From contig CAMDDI010000057.1 in the NCBI GenBank assembly GCA_945890905.1, forward strand, positions 1 through 15,381: a stretch of DNA of 15,381 nt. The letters run 5' to 3'. The notes beneath the pieces were generated by a model. It did no database searches and was not told where the DNA came from. It was given only the letters and a program-made list of their open reading frames with translations. Positions 6,216-12,848 of this stretch are shown here, piece by piece; position 1 is the stretch's first letter; each line of letters begins with the position of its first letter. This stretch comes from Bacteriovorax stolpii. Lineage in GTDB: Bacteria; Bdellovibrionota; Bacteriovoracia; Bacteriovoracales; Bacteriovoracaceae. The position numbers and the translations under genes are program-made.

Positions 6216-7232
6216 CTATTCGCTGACTTCTTGCATTTTTTCGCCAACAAATTCCAGGCCTTTTCCGAGATACTTACCTGTAAATCTTAACACAACTAAT
6301 CCTACGTGGGCAGCTTGAACTGCAACTTCCTTGGCCGTAGAAATAAACTGATCTTTTTTACTTGGACCAGATTCATCTTCGCTTAAATCTTCCTCTGAAG
6401 AATCTTGATCATCTGATTCTTCAGTTTCTTCAACAGTGCTTGAGTGACTTGTTTCAGTATTAGGCTGTGTTCGTGTAGGTCTGGCTTCAGGTCTTGACTG
6501 AGGGATAGGCATGGCGACATCTGGCTGTTCAGAAACTTCTTCTTCAGAAGGAACAGCTTGAGTGGAAGGAAGATGTTTAATCGAACGCAAATTCTTAAAA
6601 AAATTTGCAATTTCTGGTACGGCTTCAGTTAAATGAGCGCGATTACTTTCTGAATCAAAATAGTAAGCGAAAAGCTCAGCAAAAGCCTCGCGTGGAGTGC
6701 CAAGACAGTTTGATCCACAAATTTGACTAATAGTAGAGCGGCTCTCTTGGCCAGATTCAAGGGCAGCTTTCCACTCTGGCGAATTGGTGATCCCATCAGC
6801 TTTGTAAGTCGAATCCATGGCGTGACCATGTTCGTGGAGAACTAGGTTAACTGAACCGTGACCTTCACGCAGACGATTGACCACTAAACGTGTCGGACTT
6901 TGAGCAAACGGAGCACCACCAGATCCAGGAACTTCACTCCAAGAGCGGCCATCAAAAGTTTTGATCTCACCAGGCCATGAAGGATCTTCAGTCACACTGT
7001 GACCATTAAGGAGATTAATAGTCGCACCCGCTTTAATCATTTCTGTTCTGAGGGTCTGTGGAAACTTTTTATACTCATCCATAAATTCTCTTAGATCAGC
7101 TTCCTGGATATCCTCACTCAAAAGAGTAATCTTATTGGCAGAGAGAAAGCGGCTATAAGAATCAAGTTGAGGATTTTGTGCAGCGAAAGTTGATAACGAA
7201 ATAAAGAAAAGTCCCCATAAATGGCGTTTCAT
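6216..7232 (-). CDS. Exported metallopeptidase with anthrax-lethal-factor-like (M34-type) catalytic domain, paralogue 2
   Basis: The protein has 338 residues with a signal peptide at 1-18 (ends TFAA). It is a clear paralogue of the product of 2138-3178: shared blocks are TEDPSW and TFDGRSWSEVPGSGG (81-106), RLVVNRL, GHGSVNLVLHEHGHAMD (124-140) and REAFAELFAYYF (181-192). Zinc ligands are His133, His137 and Glu182, the last exactly 45 residues after the second His, the spacing of anthrax lethal factor. After the catalytic domain come a long Ser/Glu/Asp-rich disordered tail (about 225-290) and a final amphipathic helix (about 295-335), which differs from the Arg-rich tail of paralogue 1. AAGGAG lies 7 nt before the ATG inside a small hairpin. 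The YceI-membrane gene follows by 26 nt. The substrate is unknown; it should act in the periplasm or outside. Confidence 0.85.
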   Translation of the reverse strand: MKRHLWGLFFISLSTFAAQNPQLDSYSRFLSANKITLLSEDIQEADLREFMDEYKKFPQTLRTEMIKAGATINLLNGHSVTEDPSWPGEIKTFDGRSWSEVPGSGGAPFAQSPTRLVVNRLREGHGSVNLVLHEHGHAMDSTYKADGITNSPEWKAALESGQESRSTISQICGSNCLGTPREAFAELFAYYFDSESNRAHLTEAVPEIANFFKNLRSIKHLPSTQAVPSEEEVSEQPDVAMPIPQSRPEARPTRTQPNTETSHSSTVEETEESDDQDSSEEDLSEDESGPSKKDQFISTAKEVAVQAAHVGLVVLRFTGKYLGKGLEFVGEKMQEVSE

Positions 7233-7233
7233 A

Positions 7234-7250
7234 ATTAGCTCCTTGCTAAT
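7234..7250 (-). promoter_or_regulatory. Hairpin presenting the ribosome binding site of the second metallopeptidase
   Basis: On the minus strand ATTAGC and GCTAAT form a perfect 6-bp stem around the loop AAGGA, which is the Shine-Dalgarno core for the ATG at 7232. The arrangement could tune translation, for example as a protein or RNA target. The stem is AT-rich and may be only marginally stable. Confidence 0.35.
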
Positions 7251-7393
7251 GGGTTGATGACCAAAGCTTAGGCTTCTGCTTTTTTGGATGTGGGTGATTT
7301 GAAAAAGTTACAGCAGACAAAAAGTAAGGGTGCCAAACTGGGACTGCAACCTAATTAACGAAATTCAATAAATTGTCATCGAAATAAAAAAAT

Positions 7394-8167
7394 CTAAGAA
7401 GAAATGGTGGTGCCTTTTGGCCCCTGAATTGTGAAGAAGCGAGGAACGCGTTTAGCATACTCCAGATATTCAGGTCGATCTTTGTAGCGTGCTTCTGTTA
7501 GAGGCACCCCACTGACTTTGAGAATAAAGAAATTAATTGTAACTGGACCAATGATGGTCCACCAGTTGGATGAATTAAGAGCAATGAGATAAACACCATA
7601 CCAAAGAGTGATTTCCCCTAGGTAATTTGGGAAGCGGCAAAATTTCCAGGGGCCAGTCATACATAACTTGCCTTTGTTTTCGGGTTGTTTTTTAAACCAG
7701 GCGAGGTAAGCATCAGAGAGAGCTTCTAGTGTAATACCAGCAAGCCATATCATAAACCCTAAGCGATTTACAAAATTCAGAGACTGATCAGCACTCTTCA
7801 TTCCAATTGAAATTGGAAGCGAAATGATGAGCATCAAAGCGCCCTGTAAAAGAAATACTTTAAAGTAAGCCTGTAGATTGGCCGTTGCTCCCCACTCTTC
7901 TCTCATCTTAGTGTAGCGATAATCTTCAGGTAGTTTTGAATTTCTGCGAAGTAGGTAATACGAAAGTCGCAGGCCCCAAGCCGTTACCACTAAAAGCAAT
8001 ATGGCATTTTTAATACCTAGTGGATTTTGAAAGTAACTAGCAAGGGCAATGACGATAAAACCCAGTCCCCAACCAATATCGATAACAGAGAAGTTTTTCT
8101 TACTGAGTGCAAGAACATAGAATAAATTTACGAAAATAAAAACGCAGAGAATGATATTCATGATCAT
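7394..8167 (-). CDS. DUF1295 / steroid 5-alpha-reductase-like integral membrane protein
   Basis: This polytopic inner-membrane protein (about 257 residues) matches the DUF1295 family, related to steroid 5-alpha reductases and isoprenylcysteine methyltransferases. Visible family marks, numbered from the ATG at 8167: DIGWGLGFIVIA (30-41), the AWGLRLSYYLLRR block (63-75) with EDYRY soon after, the WFKKQPENKG segment, a FPNYLGEITLWYG motif (usually HPNYFGE; here Phe replaces His) and the SGVPLTEARYK..PEY C-terminal signature. About six membrane helices are seen. It probably binds a nucleotide cofactor and acts on a lipid, but the reaction is unknown for this family. The longest frame starts at a TTG at 8176; I prefer the ATG at 8167, though 8161 is also possible and none has a clear SD. 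It has no operon partner. Confidence 0.88.
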   Translation of the reverse strand: MIMNIILCVFIFVNLFYVLALSKKNFSVIDIGWGLGFIVIALASYFQNPLGIKNAILLLVVTAWGLRLSYYLLRRNSKLPEDYRYTKMREEWGATANLQAYFKVFLLQGALMLIISLPISIGMKSADQSLNFVNRLGFMIWLAGITLEALSDAYLAWFKKQPENKGKLCMTGPWKFCRFPNYLGEITLWYGVYLIALNSSNWWTIIGPVTINFFILKVSGVPLTEARYKDRPEYLEYAKRVPRFFTIQGPKGTTISS

Positions 8168-8288
8168 TATAAGCAAAAGGTATCTGTACGGGCAATCACA
8201 CGATTACCAGTCAAACCTTCCTTCTGGGATTCCTTCACTTAGAGAGTGGATCTCCCGTAAAAGAGGGATCCAAGGGTTAAAAGAATAA
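8160..8288 (+). CDS. Candidate 42-codon small protein on the plus strand
   Basis: An ATG at 8160 opens a 42-codon frame to a TAA at 8286-8288, lying in the gap between two minus-strand genes and overlapping the first bases of the DUF1295 gene in antisense. The peptide looks natural (KRYLYGQSHDYQSN, GIPSLREWISRKRGIQG), with a basic C-terminal half. A terminator-like hairpin oriented on the plus strand ends 77 nt downstream, although no other plus-strand gene is near. No clear SD or promoter is seen: only a weak -10-like TATAAG at 8168-8173, which would instead suggest a short untranslated RNA starting near 8180. It could therefore be a small protein, a small RNA, a remnant or nothing. Confidence 0.3.
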   Translation: MIIISKRYLYGQSHDYQSNLPSGIPSLREWISRKRGIQGLKE

Positions 8289-8330
8289 AACGACCAAGCC
8301 TATCTGTAAAGACAGCCTGAATCAGAAAAC

Positions 8331-8365
8331 AGGGATGTCTAAATTAAAAAGATGTCCCTCTTTTT
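8331..8365 (+). terminator. Terminator-like hairpin, most stable on the plus strand
   Basis: AGGGATGTCT (8331-8340) pairs with AGATGTCCCT (8350-8359) over 10 bp using two G-U pairs, followed by C and TTTTT. On the minus strand the two G-U pairs become C/A mismatches and the T-run is shorter, so it is a poorer terminator for the FecR-domain gene that ends at 8364. It may still serve both sides. Confidence 0.5.
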
Positions 8366-9032
8366 ATTTCTTTTTCTTAACCGATTTTTTTGCGCGAGCT
8401 TTTTTAGACGCTTTCCAATTCTTCATTAGATCTGCTTTTCCTACAAAATGGGGAGCAGTTACTTGTGATGCAAATTTTCTCCGAGAAAAGCTCTTCGTCT
8501 TAGTGCTAAACACCAGAGCTTCATTCGCCTTCGTCATTTCTGGCACAAAGCTATGAACAAAAGGAGAAGAGGCTTCAACTAAACCTTCATGAACATCTAA
8601 AGCAACTTCAGCAAGAGTGGCAGAGACTTCAAAATCAGCAGCACGAGCTGAGAAAGCCACTCGATCAGTCACTAATTTTTGATCAATTTCTTGATCATTA
8701 TCTTTGAGAATCTTTAAGCGGACTCGACCTTGCTCAAGACCAACAATAGAGAAACTCTTTTCAAGTTTCTTGGTGGATTCAATGACATTCTTATCAATTT
8801 TTATCGTGGTATTTTTATCAACGGCCACTTGAGTGGATGGAAACAAATGAATGAGGATGGTGGCATTTACAGTTTGAACAGTATCACCTTCTTCAAATGC
8901 AAAACCTTCTACTGCTTTAAGCTTTTCCTTTCCACGAGTGATGATGACATCTGGTCCAGTTATTTTTAGCAGGCGTGCCTCTTCAGCAAAAGCATTTGAG
9001 AAAAGAAATAAAACCAATGAAAAGATTTTCAA
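8364..9032 (-). CDS. Exported FecR-domain protein
   Basis: The 222-residue protein has a signal peptide at 1-16 (ends NAFA). Residues 20-160 resemble a stand-alone FecR domain: the hallmark EEGDTVQTVNATILIHLFPSTQVAVD region (47-72) with T.I.I (75-79), then GLEQGRVRLKIL (98-109) and the closing strand VALDVHEGLVEA (143-154). In FecR proper this domain is attached to an anti-sigma segment; here there is none, and no sigma factor lies nearby, so a structural or sensory envelope role is more likely. The C-terminus (208-222) is a cluster of Lys/Arg that could bind acidic surfaces. The start is TTG at 9030-9032, overlapping the aroA stop by 3 nt and preceded by AAAGGAG at 6 nt, so it should be translationally coupled to aroA. 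Confidence 0.82.
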   Translation of the reverse strand: MKIFSLVLFLFSNAFAEEARLLKITGPDVIITRGKEKLKAVEGFAFEEGDTVQTVNATILIHLFPSTQVAVDKNTTIKIDKNVIESTKKLEKSFSIVGLEQGRVRLKILKDNDQEIDQKLVTDRVAFSARAADFEVSATLAEVALDVHEGLVEASSPFVHSFVPEMTKANEALVFSTKTKSFSRRKFASQVTAPHFVGKADLMKNWKASKKARAKKSVKKKK

Positions 9033-10225
9033 AGTGAACTCCTTTGAGTCGTATGTAAAATTTCAAAAAACTGAGGATACGATTTATTAACCGCTGAAAC
9101 CTGGTCGAGACTTCCTCCACCATGGTGGAGAAGAAATAAAGCTGCAGTCATCACCATTCGATGGTCATCGGGCAGATGTAAATCGACTGGATCTTTTTTA
9201 AGGGAGAGATCTCCTGGAATAAATAGAGAATGTCCATCTGTGCGGGCTTTCTTGTCAAAAGCATAAAGTAATTTGATCACTTCATTTAAACGGTCACTCT
9301 CTTTGTGCTTTAAATTCTCAATGCCCTTGAGCTCATGACTTCCTTCCACATGAGATAAGAAAAAGCTCAAAGCTGGAACCAGATCCAGGCAATCACTCAC
9401 GTCCATTTGAACAGAATGATAAGAAGTTAAAGGAGAGATTTTTAAACCAAAATCATTTTCCGAAACAATATTAAACGATTTGAGAACCTCTAAAAACTTA
9501 GCATCTGCTTGATGGCCATCGAATTTAAGTCCCGGAAATTCAATCTCATGATGAAGAGCACCAAAGGCCAATGGATAACTAGCACTGCTCCAATCTAGTG
9601 GGACTGAAAAACTATTTTGAGTTTTAACCGTGTCCATTAAATCGAGTGTCATATTCCAATAACTTTGAGAAGAGCTCATATTCGCTGGTATGACTTGAGT
9701 ATTGGAGAAAACCAGTGCAATTCCAGAAGCAAACTGGGTGGTTCGCGAGCAATCTACTGAGAGCTTATCCGGGAGAGACAAGGGACCTTTGAGAATTAAT
9801 TGGTTGCCTTCAAGGCGGGCCACACCACCATGAGTTTGAACAAATGCAATAAATTCCTGCCAAGGTCTCTCTTTGAGTCTTTCTCCCAATATGAGAATGT
9901 AGGTTTTATTACCTAATAAACAGAGAGAAGCCAGAAAGCGGGCGGTAGTTCCACCCTCACCTACTGGAAGAGTGAGATCTTGAGATTCACATGCAGGATA
10001 TGAATTGAGAATTGTGCATGTAGTACCAGTCACTTCTATATTTAAACCCATGCGCTTAAGAGCTTCGAGCAAATAGGTTACATCTGTCGAATCCGGAAGA
10101 TTTTCTATTTTGAATGGAGTGCGTTTGATGGCCGCAAGAATAAGAGCACGATTAGCGTAAGATTTTGATCCAGGAATATTGACCGTATGACTTAGGCGGC
10201 CTTTTTCAATTTTTAAACTCGTCAT
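9029..10225 (-). CDS. aroA: 3-phosphoshikimate 1-carboxyvinyltransferase (EPSP synthase)
   Basis: This cytoplasmic enzyme joins shikimate-3-phosphate with phosphoenolpyruvate in the pathway to chorismate. All main signatures are present in its 398 residues: PGSKSYANRAL (18-28, Lys21), GEGGTTARFLA (89-99), ERPWQEF (119-125, Arg120), the SRTTQF block (160-165), DWSSASYPL (211-219), LDLVPAL (280-286, catalytic Asp281), KHKESDRL (306-313; Lys308, Glu309, Arg312), DDHRMVM (353-359, Arg356) and NKSYPQFF (380-387, Lys381). It is shorter than the 427 residues of the E. coli enzyme. In the second motif the common NAGT is replaced by EGGT; an acidic residue here is known in some divergent bacterial forms. 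The gene starts inside aroB (20-nt overlap) and ends in the start of the FecR-domain gene, so the three are one operon. Confidence 0.97.
   Translation of the reverse strand: MTSLKIEKGRLSHTVNIPGSKSYANRALILAAIKRTPFKIENLPDSTDVTYLLEALKRMGLNIEVTGTTCTILNSYPACESQDLTLPVGEGGTTARFLASLCLLGNKTYILILGERLKERPWQEFIAFVQTHGGVARLEGNQLILKGPLSLPDKLSVDCSRTTQFASGIALVFSNTQVIPANMSSSQSYWNMTLDLMDTVKTQNSFSVPLDWSSASYPLAFGALHHEIEFPGLKFDGHQADAKFLEVLKSFNIVSENDFGLKISPLTSYHSVQMDVSDCLDLVPALSFFLSHVEGSHELKGIENLKHKESDRLNEVIKLLYAFDKKARTDGHSLFIPGDLSLKKDPVDLHLPDDHRMVMTAALFLLHHGGGSLDQVSAVNKSYPQFFEILHTTQRSSL
9039..9045 (-). promoter_or_regulatory. Strong ribosome binding site fixing the TTG start of the FecR-domain gene
   Basis: AAAGGAG on the minus strand lies in the last codons of aroA, 6 nt before TTG at 9032-9030. 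The following codons read as a signal peptide and there is no ATG nearby, so the TTG is very probably the true start. Confidence 0.75.
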
Positions 10226-11201
10226 AGGTTTGGATCTTCTTCTTAAAATCTTTCATCAAGACTTCTTCAACATAACAAGATCCGATGGCCTTGACGAGGA
10301 CTAAGCGTATATGTGTATCGATCTTTTTCTTATCAAATTCTAAGTAACCCATGAAGGTTTTGATATCAAAGTTTGGAAAGTGACTGATATCATATTTTTC
10401 TGCAGGAAGTGAAAGGGCCCGCACCATTTGATCCCAACTTGCTACAGAGTCATTAAGATTCATAATCTTAAATAAATACTTCAAGCCCATAGTCACAGCT
10501 TGTCCGTGAGAAATTTTCAGTGTGGATTCAAAAGCATGTCCTAGAGTATGTCCAAGATTGAGATGAATACGCTCACCTTCTTCTCTGAAATCTTTTTCTA
10601 CCAGTTCATTCTTAAACTTGGCACATGCGTGTGCAATTTGTTCGATGGGAGCTTTCTTCACAATCAATTGATGGATATCGGGAGAGAGAAATCCATATTT
10701 GAGAACTTCACCTTTGCCAGAGAGCCATTCTCTTTCGGATAAAGTGGTGAGAAAGTCGCCACAAATGTAAACATTCTCAGGGGCGTGAAAAGCACCAATG
10801 AGGTTTTTCCCTTGAGGCATATTTAAACCTGTCTTCCCACCAATGGAAGCATCTACCATGCCCAAAAGTGTTGTAGGGACTGCTGACCAACCTACTCCGC
10901 GCAAAATGGTGGCCGCAATATAGCCGGCCAAATCTGTAGTGGCACCACCACCGAAGGCGTAAATTTTAGAGTTGCGTCCAATACCTGATTTAAGAAAAAA
11001 CTCTACGGCCTGAGAGTATACTGTTAGATTCTTTTCTTCTTCAGGATTCTTAAGCCAAAAGACGTGGGGAGAAAATTGAATCCACTGAGGCAGATGATTC
11101 TTAATTTTTGAATCTGCAACCGCAAAGAATTGACCATCTTTGAAGTTGTCCAGTTCATTGAACAGTTCGAGTTTTTTGAGGTATGTAAGTTTGGAATTCA
11201 T
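10206..11201 (-). CDS. aroB: 3-dehydroquinate synthase
   Basis: This NAD- and metal-dependent cytoplasmic enzyme converts DAHP to 3-dehydroquinate, the second step towards chorismate. The 331-residue protein shows FGGGATTDLAGYIAAT (83-98, NAD binding) with RG, VPTTLLGMVDASIGGKTGLN (108-127), GKNLIGAFHAP (131-141), KGEVLKYGFL (163-172, metal ligand Glu165), NLGHTLGHAFE (215-225, His218) and SHGQAVTMG (231-239, His232). It is somewhat shorter than the usual 350-360 residues, mainly in the terminal parts. It is the first gene of the aroB-aroA-FecR unit. Upstream on the minus strand a -10-like GATAAT ends 8 nt before the ATG and there is no SD, so the message may be leaderless or have a very short leader. 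The gene is divergent from the zinc-ribbon gene at 11238. Confidence 0.97.
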   Translation of the reverse strand: MNSKLTYLKKLELFNELDNFKDGQFFAVADSKIKNHLPQWIQFSPHVFWLKNPEEEKNLTVYSQAVEFFLKSGIGRNSKIYAFGGGATTDLAGYIAATILRGVGWSAVPTTLLGMVDASIGGKTGLNMPQGKNLIGAFHAPENVYICGDFLTTLSEREWLSGKGEVLKYGFLSPDIHQLIVKKAPIEQIAHACAKFKNELVEKDFREEGERIHLNLGHTLGHAFESTLKISHGQAVTMGLKYLFKIMNLNDSVASWDQMVRALSLPAEKYDISHFPNFDIKTFMGYLEFDKKKIDTHIRLVLVKAIGSCYVEEVLMKDFKKKIQTYDEFKN

Positions 11202-11209
11202 GTCTAAGT

Positions 11210-11215
11210 ATTATC
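11210..11215 (-). promoter_or_regulatory. Possible -10 element of the aroB operon
   Basis: GATAAT matches five of six consensus bases. Its end is 8 nt before the aroB ATG, so transcription would start at or next to the start codon. No convincing -35 is seen at 16-18 nt. Confidence 0.35.
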
Positions 11216-11237
11216 GCCGAAACTGGGAGAAAATGAA

Positions 11238-11921
11238 GTGAGTGTGGAATGGTTTTTCAAATTAAAAGAAATCGATTCTCTCAGCAAAATGAGAATCAGT
11301 TACTTATCAGCTTTGAGAGAGCAAGAAGATCGACTATCGAAGTTATTTGACAGGCGTCAAGAACGTGTTTTGCAAACTATAATGCTCAAACAAACCCATT
11401 CCTCGCTGCAGCAAAACCTGTTTGATCTGGAACAAAAGCTCAAAACGGCAAGTGAGCAAAAACAACATCTCTTAGATCGCGGTGGAGATGAAAAAAGAAT
11501 CAAGGCTTACGCCCACGACATTGAGAAGCTCGAAGAAGAAGGGTTTATCCTTTTTGAGAGTATTGAAAATAATTCGACTGAACTGAAAGACACGAAAACT
11601 TTTCTGGAAGGTTTAGAAAAAACTATTTCTGAAATCCAGAGTGAAGTGGATGCAGATATTTTAGAAAAAAAACATGAAATTCAAAATCTCGAGTTACGTC
11701 TTAAGCTTTTAGAAGAAGAATTACCCACTCAGTTTCAGCAAACTCTTAAGCGTGCTCAGTCTAAAAAATTGGCCCATGGGCCTTTTACTCGTGTTGATTC
11801 CGGCAGCTGCTACTTCTGTCGCCATAAGCTTTCAAAAAATGATGAGATTGAAATAGATTTACAGCAGCAGCTTAAAATCTGCGTGCAGTGTGACCGCATC
11901 TTTCTGCCTTATGGGTCTTAG
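11238..11921 (+). CDS. Coiled-coil protein with C4 zinc ribbon (FlgZ/CdsZ-like family)
   Basis: The 227-residue protein is a long coiled coil (about 5-175; heptad-like Leu, Glu and Lys pattern) ending in a zinc ribbon with Cys191, Cys194, Cys215 and Cys218 in the pattern CYFC ... CVQC, closed by the DRIFLPYG tail that is typical of this family (C..CgRiLy). Relatives include HP0958/FlgZ of Helicobacter and CT398/CdsZ of Chlamydia, which serve as chaperones or adaptors for flagellar or type III secretion and RpoN, but the role here is not shown by context. The start is GTG with GGGAG about 9 nt upstream; no in-frame ATG competes nearby. It is divergent from aroB (36 nt) and its stop overlaps the stop of the convergent lipoprotein gene by 4 nt. 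Confidence 0.87.
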   Translation: MSVEWFFKLKEIDSLSKMRISYLSALREQEDRLSKLFDRRQERVLQTIMLKQTHSSLQQNLFDLEQKLKTASEQKQHLLDRGGDEKRIKAYAHDIEKLEEEGFILFESIENNSTELKDTKTFLEGLEKTISEIQSEVDADILEKKHEIQNLELRLKLLEEELPTQFQQTLKRAQSKKLAHGPFTRVDSGSCYFCRHKLSKNDEIEIDLQQQLKICVQCDRIFLPYGS

Positions 11922-12343
11922 TAAGGAATGATGTTGGTTACAATCAATTGCGGCTGACCATTGCCATACTGATTGGGATATTGATTAGGGTAAGGATAGC
12001 TCTGACCATAGGTCGAATTCTGCTGTAAACATCCTGTGACTCGAGCTCGAAATTGAGGATTTTGATATTGTCCATTCACGGGCTGAAGTCGGTAGGTCAT
12101 CTGTCGAGCCTGATGGAAAGCTGCTCCATTAGATTGATTACTCACAATGTAGTAAGTCCCATCTAAACCCTGAATTCCGTTATTCGCAGGATAGTAGAAA
12201 GCTTCCTGAACGTTAGACGTACAAGAGAGTGGGTCAGTACTAAATGAAGAAGTTGCTGAACCGCCACCTGATTTCTTATCCCCACCGCAGGAAACTGCAA
12301 TAAGAGCTAAAGACATCAATAGGGCCACATTCAAAAATTTCAT
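11918..12343 (-). CDS. Small lipoprotein of unknown function
   Basis: The 141-residue precursor starts MKFLNVALLM and has a lipobox-like end AVSC with Cys19, followed by GGDKKSGGG, so it is expected to be lipid-anchored after signal peptidase II processing. The mature part has two further Cys (near SCTSN and GCLQQ) that may pair and a C-terminal tail rich in Tyr, Pro, Asn and Gln with a repeated PNQY. I do not recognise the family. The frame extends to a GTG at 12355 but the ATG at 12343 is preferred: GGAGG (12349-12353) sits 5 nt upstream and the signal peptide begins properly there. It is divergent from rnpB and overlaps the zinc-ribbon gene tail-to-tail. Confidence 0.83.
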   Translation of the reverse strand: MKFLNVALLMSLALIAVSCGGDKKSGGGSATSSFSTDPLSCTSNVQEAFYYPANNGIQGLDGTYYIVSNQSNGAAFHQARQMTYRLQPVNGQYQNPQFRARVTGCLQQNSTYGQSYPYPNQYPNQYGNGQPQLIVTNIIPY

Positions 12344-12348
12344 AGTTA

Positions 12349-12353
12349 CCTCC
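12349..12353 (-). promoter_or_regulatory. Ribosome binding site deciding the lipoprotein start
   Basis: GGAGG on the minus strand lies 5 nt before the ATG at 12343. It falls inside the longer GTG-initiated frame, which argues against that earlier start. Confidence 0.7.
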
Positions 12354-12400
12354 ACTTAACTGGTTCATCGGTAAAAAACGAAAATACTTTAGACAGAAGT

Positions 12401-12429
12401 TTGACCGTCCCCTAAGCCATGGGTATTAT
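12401..12429 (+). promoter_or_regulatory. Promoter of rnpB (sigma-70 type)
   Basis: TTGACC (12401-12406) and TATTAT (12424-12429) are separated by 17 nt. The expected start point, 7-8 nt further, coincides with the 5' base of the RNase P P1 helix at 12437. Confidence 0.8.
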
Positions 12430-12436
12430 GCGCCCT

Positions 12437-12737
12437 CGAGATCAGGGGACTATCGCCGACTGTTAAAAGTGGGAGGAAAGTCCGGACACCATAGGGAATC
12501 GTAGCGGGTAACGCCCGTCCGTCGTGAGGCGAGGACAAGTGCAACAGAAAGTATGTATGGCGGTTGGGAAACCAAACGTGCGTAGTGAAACCAGGTAAAC
12601 TCTACGAGGTGCAAGCCCATGTAGGTGAGCGTTGAGTCTTCCCGAGGAGCTCACGGGGAGGGTGCTTGAGGCCTGGGGCAATCCAGGTCCTAGAGGAATG
12701 ATAGTTTGATACAGAATCCGGCTTATTCCTGATCTCG
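12437..12737 (+). ncRNA. rnpB: RNase P RNA (catalytic subunit of ribonuclease P)
   Basis: The RNA trims 5' leaders from tRNA precursors. It carries the diagnostic P4 strands GAGGAAAGTCCGGAC (12473-12487) and ACAGAATCCGGCTTA (12711-12725), the CATAGGG, GGTAACGCC and GTGCAACAGAAAG blocks, the GGTAAACTC segment, GAGGTGCAAG and the CCTAGAGGAATGA stretch. The ends CGAGATCAGG (12437-12446) and CCTGATCTCG (12728-12737) form a perfect 10-bp P1. At about 301 nt it is smaller than the 377 nt of E. coli; the P3 arm is reduced to a few base pairs and the P12 region is short. A good promoter lies directly upstream and a terminator directly downstream, so it is an independent transcription unit. Confidence 0.97.
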
Positions 12738-12744
12738 TCTTTTT

Positions 12745-12774
12745 AATGGTCACTTTCGGGTGGCCATTTTTTTT
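12745..12774 (+). terminator. Intrinsic terminator of rnpB
   Basis: AATGGTCAC and GTGGCCATT form a 9-bp stem (one G-U) with loop TTTCGG, running straight into eight T. It begins 8 nt after the end of the mature RNA. Confidence 0.88.
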
Positions 12775-12789
12775 ACACTCCTGAAAAAA

Positions 12790-12816
12790 TTTACACCTTC
12801 TACCCATCCTTATAAA
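12790..12816 (+). promoter_or_regulatory. Possible promoter of the Cys-rich exported protein
   Basis: TTTACA (12790-12795) and TATAAA (12811-12816) lie just after the rnpB terminator and 33 nt before the ATG at 12849. The 15-nt spacing is short, so the call is tentative. Confidence 0.35.
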
Positions 12817-12848
12817 TGAACAGGCTAAAATATGAAAAAGAGGTACTT

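Noticed and set aside
8200..8340. Possible SRP RNA, 6S RNA or tmRNA in the gap
   Set aside because: None of their conserved cores or end-pairing is present; only local hairpins are seen.
12463..12807. 114-codon minus-strand frame across rnpB
   Set aside because: It lies antisense to a clear RNase P RNA and its terminator; the frame is open only because of the RNA's composition.
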